Source: Margaritifera margaritifera (Eukaryota > Mollusca > Bivalvia > Unionida > Margaritiferidae). Taken from it: a stretch of DNA of 64,000 bases. The notes under the pieces are model-generated. The model had not been told where the DNA came from and made no database searches. It saw only the letters and a program-made list of their open reading frames with translations. Below are positions 57,935 through 64,000 of the stretch, in pieces. Position 1 is the stretch's first letter. Every line of letters starts with the position of its first letter. The stretch is taken from assembly GCA_029931535.1 (NCBI GenBank), contig JAQPZY010001295.1, positions 1,116,001 through 1,180,000 of the forward strand, given 5' to 3'. The position numbers and the translations under genes are program-made.

Positions 57935-60047
57935 ACTTATCCCAGTAATAAAAATCTAAAGCTCCCAATGTCCCTCTAGTGGTGGTCGGATATGGAAATA
58001 TATAAGTAAACGTTCAGAAAACATTAACCGCTCCACTCAACTACAATACAAATGTACTACGGTAAAATCTATGAAAGAAACTGTAGCAATTTTTAACAAA
58101 TACTTTCGAGAATTTCCAGACAAGCTTTGTGAGTAAAATGAAAATCTTAATTCTGAAAATCTGAAGGAACACTAGAATATATGACACGCTTGATTTATCA
58201 CTTAGATTTATATGAGATACAGATGTATATGGAACATTAACTAGCCTAAATGGAAATAAAGCTGCAGAACTCGATGGCATAGGACCAACGTTGCTGAAAC
58301 TTTCAGGAACAGCAATTGCCAAGTCTGCAGCACATTATTAACCTAAGCGTTCAGACAAATTAATACATAGAGCTTTTAAAATGTGTTAAGATAACACCCA
58401 TTATTTAGAGCGGAGAAAGAATTATCCTAGAAAATAAAGCCAGATCAAATTATAAACATCTGGACGGATACTTAACCATCTCTGGCGTTTGTGTTTAAGA
58501 TTAGATTTATCATTACATATAAGTGATGGATTCTGACCGCGGTGATGGGGTTGCGGAATTTACCGACATGACGATTGATGACCTATAAAAGGATGCTAAC
58601 ATCAATAGTAATTTTGTTCCACTTATCAACGAATACCTGCTTCAAAAAGGTGTTACCTGACCCTCGTATACACTCAAATATAATTTACGCAAGGGTAAGA
58701 TAAAAATTAACCGTTGGGAACTCGCTAATATAGCATTACCAACTCAAGGCCAGTTTAGAGTCATTGTAATAGCACGTGAAAATGCCCGATCGTTGACCGC
58801 ACCGCAGGTGTAAACACATCCAGGGATTGTTTCTACAACGATGAAGTGGGATTCACCGCTGAATCCACCCCGGTTACATTCTCCACAGAATATGCTAAAC
58901 CAACATTGACTCAACCGAGGAGAGAAATAGCTCGATTGTTATTTAACAAGGACGTACTTGTTCGTGTAACAGTTCTTGAGCGAAGACGAATACAATCGTT
59001 TCAAACACCATCCAAGAGCGTAATCACTATGGTTCTAAATGAACGTGGTGCCGTACTCCCCGAAACTCACAATTGCTGGAGATTTCAGTATTCCCCAGGA
59101 AGATATTCTATAATTGTGTGGCGGTTATGCAAGTCACAAAATGTAATTGGTTAGAAGTGTGTGCGCGTGTTGTACCTGAACAAGGCATGGTTGTCGAGCA
59201 ATTGTACTGCGCAATTGTGGTATTAATAGAAGAATTATAATAGACCCTCAAACGTACCGACGTGAAAAAATAATCGAAGCGGAACTGTAACTGCGAGATG
59301 AAATCGTCAAATGAACTGCGCTGCTCACGAAATACAAACGCGTGTGTGGTCGTTGATGCTATTTGTGGAATCACCGCTGCAGCAACTGTTGGTCTCGGAT
59401 TTGCTGGAATCACAGCCACGACAAATATAGGTGCACGAATCGGGATTGTTGTAGAAACATATCGATGTCGCAGGTGGTTCCAGTAAAAATAATTTCGTTA
59501 CAACTGCGTTCGCGAATACGTAACTATTCGGAACTCATCGAGGCAGCACAAAAGTTGTCTCAATACGATTAGTAACTTATACTCGATTGCTATTGAAGAT
59601 AAAATCATTAGCGCTGCCGAGTTCGAAACCGTGTTGGCGGAAATGGAAAACCACAGGCAACTCCGGGCACAGAGACACAACCGCGTAGTGGATTTGCACA
59701 CAGTAAAAATCAAGTAACTGTTTGTGTAACAGCCCGGACACACAAAGGCAACTCCGAGCTCAGATACGCAACTGCGCTAGCGACCAAATTTAGTAGCGGA
59801 TTTTCAGGTATTGGTAAGTAACCCTCGATACACATCACTGCGCTAGCCGGGAAATTCCCGTAGCGCGACCTTGGTAGTATAAATTGTGATGATTGCTGCG
59901 CACGCTGGGAAAATTCCCAGAGAGACTTCATAGTACAAATCGTAACGATTACCCGCTGGAAATTATATTTTGTAAACCCACATCCTATGCACTAATATGT
60001 ATCGACTAAGATAAAAAATACTAAAGTCATGGGGAATATTAGGGCTG
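57935..60047 (+). repeat. 2,113-bp tandem unit 11
   Basis: Consensus unit; no private difference noticed. Confidence 0.97.
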
Positions 60048-62160
60048 ACTTATCCCAGTAATAAAAATCTAAAGCTCCCAATGTCCCTCTAGTGGTGGTC
60101 GGATATGGAAATATATAAGTAAACGTTCAGAAAACATTAACCGCTCCACTCAACTACAATACAAATGTACTACGGTAAAATCTATGAAAGAAACTGTAGC
60201 AATTTTTAACAAATACTTTCGAGAATTTCCAGACAAGCTTTGTGAGTAAAATGAAAATCTTAATTCTGAAAATCTGAAGGAACACTAGAATATATGACAC
60301 GCTTGATTTATCACTTAGATTTATATGAGATACAGATGTATATGGAACATTAACTAGCCTAAATGGAAATAAAGCTGCAGAACTCGATGGCATAGGACCA
60401 ACGTTGCTGAAACTTTCAGGAACAGCAATTGCCAAGTCTGCAGCACATTATTAACCTAAGCGTTCAGACAAATTAATACATAGAGCTTTTAAAATGTGTT
60501 AAGATAACACCCATTATTTAGAGCGGAGAAAGAATTATCCTAGAAAATAAAGCCAGATCAAATTATAAACATCTGGACGGATACTTAACCATCTCTGGCG
60601 TTTGTGTTTAAGATTAGATTTATCATTACATATAAGTGATGGATTCTGACCGCGGTGATGGGGTTGCGGAATTTACCGACATGACGATTGATGACCTATA
60701 AAAGGATGCTAACATCAATAGTAATTTTGTTCCACTTATCAACGAATACCTGCTTCAAAAAGGTGTTACCTGACCCTCGTATACACTCAAATATAATTTA
60801 CGCAAGGGTAAGATAAAAATTAACCGTTGGGAACTCGCTAATATAGCATTACCAACTCAAGGCCAGTTTAGAGTCATTGTAATAGCACGTGAAAATGCCC
60901 GATCGTTGACCGCACCGCAGGTGTAAACACATCCAGGGATTGTTTCTACAACGATGAAGTGGGATTCACCGCTGAATCCACCCCGGTTACATTCTCCACA
61001 GAATATGCTAAACCAACATTGACTCAACCGAGGAGAGAAATAGCTCGATTGTTATTTAACAAGGACGTACTTGTTCGTGTAACAGTTCTTGAGCGAAGAC
61101 GAATACAATCGTTTCAAACACCATCCAAGAGCGTAATCACTATGGTTCTAAATGAACGTGGTGCCGTACTCCCCGAAACTCACAATTGCTGGAGATTTCA
61201 GTATTCCCCAGGAAGATATTCTATAATTGTGTGGCGGTTATGCAAGTCACAAAATGTAATTGGTTAGAAGTGTGTGCGCGTGTTGTACCTGAACAAGGCA
61301 TGGTTGTCGAGCAATTGTACTGCGCAATTGTGGTATTAATAGAAGAATTATAATAGACCCTCAAACGTACCGACGTGAAAAAATAATCGAAGCGGAACTG
61401 TAACTGCGAGATGAAATCGTCAAATGAACTGCGCTGCTCACGAAATACAAACGCGTGTGTGGTCGTTGATGCTATTTGTGGAATCACCGCTGCAGCAACT
61501 GTTGGTCTCGGATTTGCTGGAATCACAGCCACGACAAATATAGGTGCACGAATCGGGATTGTTGTAGAAACATATCGATGTCGCAGGTGGTTCCAGTAAA
61601 AATAATTTCGTTACAACTGCGTTCGCGAATACGTAACTATTCGGAACTCATCGAGGCAGCACAAAAGTTGTCTCAATACGATTAGTAACTTATACTCGAT
61701 TGCTATTGAAGATAAAATCATTAGCGCTGCCGAGTTCGAAACCGTGTTGGCGGAAATGGAAAACCACAGGCAACTCCGGGCACAGAGACACAACCGCGTA
61801 GTGGATTTGCACACAGTAAAAATCAAGTAACTGTTTGTGTAACAGCCCGGACACACAAAGGCAACTCCGAGCTCAGATACGCAACTGCGCTAGCGACCAA
61901 ATTTAGTAGCGGATTTTCAGGTATTGGTAAGTAACCCTCGATACACATCACTGCGCTAGCCGGGAAATTCCCGTAGCGCGACCTTGGTAGTATAAATTGT
62001 GATGATTGCTGCGCACGCTGGGAAAATTCCCAGAGAGACTTCATAGTACAAATCGTAACGATTACCCGCTGGAAATTATATTTTGTAAACCCACATCCTA
62101 TGCACTAATATGTATCGACTAAGATAAAAAATACTAAAGTCATGGGGAATATTAGGGCTG
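60048..62160 (+). repeat. 2,113-bp tandem unit 12
   Basis: Consensus unit; no private difference noticed. Confidence 0.97.
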
Positions 62161-64000
62161 ACTTATCCCAGTAATAAAAATCTAAAGCTCCCAATGTCCC
62201 TCTAGTGGTGGTCGGATATGGAAATATATAAGTAAACGTTCAGAAAACATTAACCGCTCCACTCAACTACAATACAAATGTACTACGGTAAAATCTATGA
62301 AAGAAACTGTAGCAATTTTTAACAAATACTTTCGAGAATTTCCAGACAAGCTTTGTGAGTAAAATGAAAATCTTAATTCTGAAAATCTGAAGGAACACTA
62401 GAATATATGACACGCTTGATTTATCACTTAGATTTATATGAGATACAGATGTATATGGAACATTAACTAGCCTAAATGGAAATAAAGCTGCAGAACTCGA
62501 TGGCATAGGACCAACGTTGCTGAAACTTTCAGGAACAGCAATTGCCAAGTCTGCAGCACATTATTAACCTAAGCGTTCAGACAAATTAATACATAGAGCT
62601 TTTAAAATGTGTTAAGATAACACCCATTATTTAGAGCGGAGAAAGAATTATCCTAGAAAATAAAGCCAGATCAAATTATAAACATCTGGACGGATACTTA
62701 ACCATCTCTGGCGTTTGTGTTTAAGATTAGATTTATCATTACATATAAGTGATGGATTCTGACCGCGGTGATGGGGTTGCGGAATTTACCGACATGACGA
62801 TTGATGACCTATAAAAGGATGCTAACATCAATAGTAATTTTGTTCCACTTATCAACGAATACCTGCTTCAAAAAGGTGTTACCTGACCCTCGTATACACT
62901 CAAATATAATTTACGCAAGGGTAAGATAAAAATTAACCGTTGGGAACTCGCTAATATAGCATTACCAACTCAAGGCCAGTTTAGAGTCATTGTAATAGCA
63001 CGTGAAAATGCCCGATCGTTGACCGCACCGCAGGTGTAAACACATCCAGGGATTGTTTCTACAACGATGAAGTGGGATTCACCGCTGAATCCACCCCGGT
63101 TACATTCTCCACAGAATATGCTAAACCAACATTGACTCAACCGAGGAGAGAAATAGCTCGATTGTTATTTAACAAGGACGTACTTGTTCGTGTAACAGTT
63201 CTTGAGCGAAGACGAATACAATCGTTTCAAACACCATCCAAGAGCGTAATCACTATGGTTCTAAATGAACGTGGTGCCGTACTCCCCGAAACTCACAATT
63301 GCTGGAGATTTCAGTATTCCCCAGGAAGATATTCTATAATTGTGTGGCGGTTATGCAAGTCACAAAATGTAATTGGTTAGAAGTGTGTGCGCGTGTTGTA
63401 CCTGAACAAGGCATGGTTGTCGAGCAATTGTACTGCGCAATTGTGGTATTAATAGAAGAATTATAATAGACCCTCAAACGTACCGACGTGAAAAAATAAT
63501 CGAAGCGGAACTGTAACTGCGAGATGAAATCGTCAAATGAACTGCGCTGCTCACGAAATACAAACGCGTGTGTGGTCGTTGATGCTATTTGTGGAATCAC
63601 CGCTGCAGCAACTGTTGGTCTCGGATTTGCTGGAATCACAGCCACGACAAATATAGGTGCACGAATCGGGATTGTTGTAGAAACATATCGATGTCGCAGG
63701 TGGTTCCAGTAAAAATAATTTCGTTACAACTGCGTTCGCGAATACGTAACTATTCGGAACTCATCGAGGCAGCACAAAAGTTGTCTCAATACGATTAGTA
63801 ACTTATACTCGATTGCTATTGAAGATAAAATCATTAGCGCTGCCGAGTTCGAAACCGTGTTGGCGGAAATGGAAAACCACAGGCAACTCCGGGCACAGAG
63901 ACACAACCGCGTAGTGGATTTGCACACAGTAAAATTCAAGTAACTGTTTGTGTAACAGCCCGGACACACAAAGGCAACTCCGAGCTCAGATACGCAACTG
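62161..64000 (+). repeat. Tandem unit 13, cut by the window end
   Basis: 1,840 bp of the unit are present. Private base T at 63935. The array continues beyond the window, so its true copy number is unknown. Confidence 0.97.

Noticed and set aside
36678..64000. CRISPR-like or prokaryotic repeat array.
   Set aside because: The unit is 2.1 kb with no spacers, and the window is eukaryotic (LTR elements, spliced exons).

Overview
The window looks like intron- and transposon-rich animal nuclear DNA, most likely from a lophotrochozoan invertebrate such as a mollusc. The reasons are: no prokaryotic gene organisation; GT/AG-spliced exons of a reprolysin-type (M12B) metalloprotease-like gene; a Ty3/Gypsy retrotransposon with about 750-bp LTRs; many (TA)n, (GA)n, (CA)n and (ATGT)n tracts; and many minisatellites and decayed elements. 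The species is inferred, not shown.

Layout. 1-1225: AT-rich spacer with a small 64-bp minisatellite block. 1226-7823: a nearly complete Gypsy-type LTR element (5' LTR, tRNA-Pro-like primer site, gag, pol in two frames, polypurine tract, 3' LTR). Its pol domains run protease-integrase-reverse transcriptase-RNase H, the Gmr1-type order. 8021-9553: about 24 more copies of the 64-bp minisatellite. 9763-11342: a 1.58-kb solo LTR of another family with a 5-bp target duplication. 11.3-23.4 kb: mostly non-coding, with a 54-bp and an 18-bp minisatellite, a broken YqaJ-type nuclease fragment, a long inverted repeat with about 190-bp arms, a 65-bp-arm hairpin and pogo/Tigger-like debris. 23.4-26.8 kb: an old LTR split by two later insertions, a solo LTR of the Gypsy element above and a 1.94-kb insertion with a 12-bp target duplication. 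28.6-34.8 kb: six minus-strand exons whose splice phases all agree, coding for part of an M12B metalloprotease (prodomain end and start of the catalytic domain). A second, uninterrupted copy of the split LTR (32377-33302) lies in one intron and serves as an empty-site reference.

36.7-64.0 kb: a tandem array of a 2,113-bp unit, 12 complete copies and one cut by the window end, with a diverged truncated copy at its left edge. The units are almost identical. Each carries a decayed non-LTR reverse-transcriptase fragment and a decayed block of unrecognised coding sequence, and the same stop codons and frame breaks recur in every copy. A dead chimeric sequence was therefore amplified and homogenised as a macrosatellite.

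Apart from the metalloprotease exons there is no convincing host gene. Most short open frames here are microsatellite, minisatellite or array artefacts. Coordinates of LTRs, target duplications and splice sites were read by eye; family assignments rest on recognised motifs, not on database searches.
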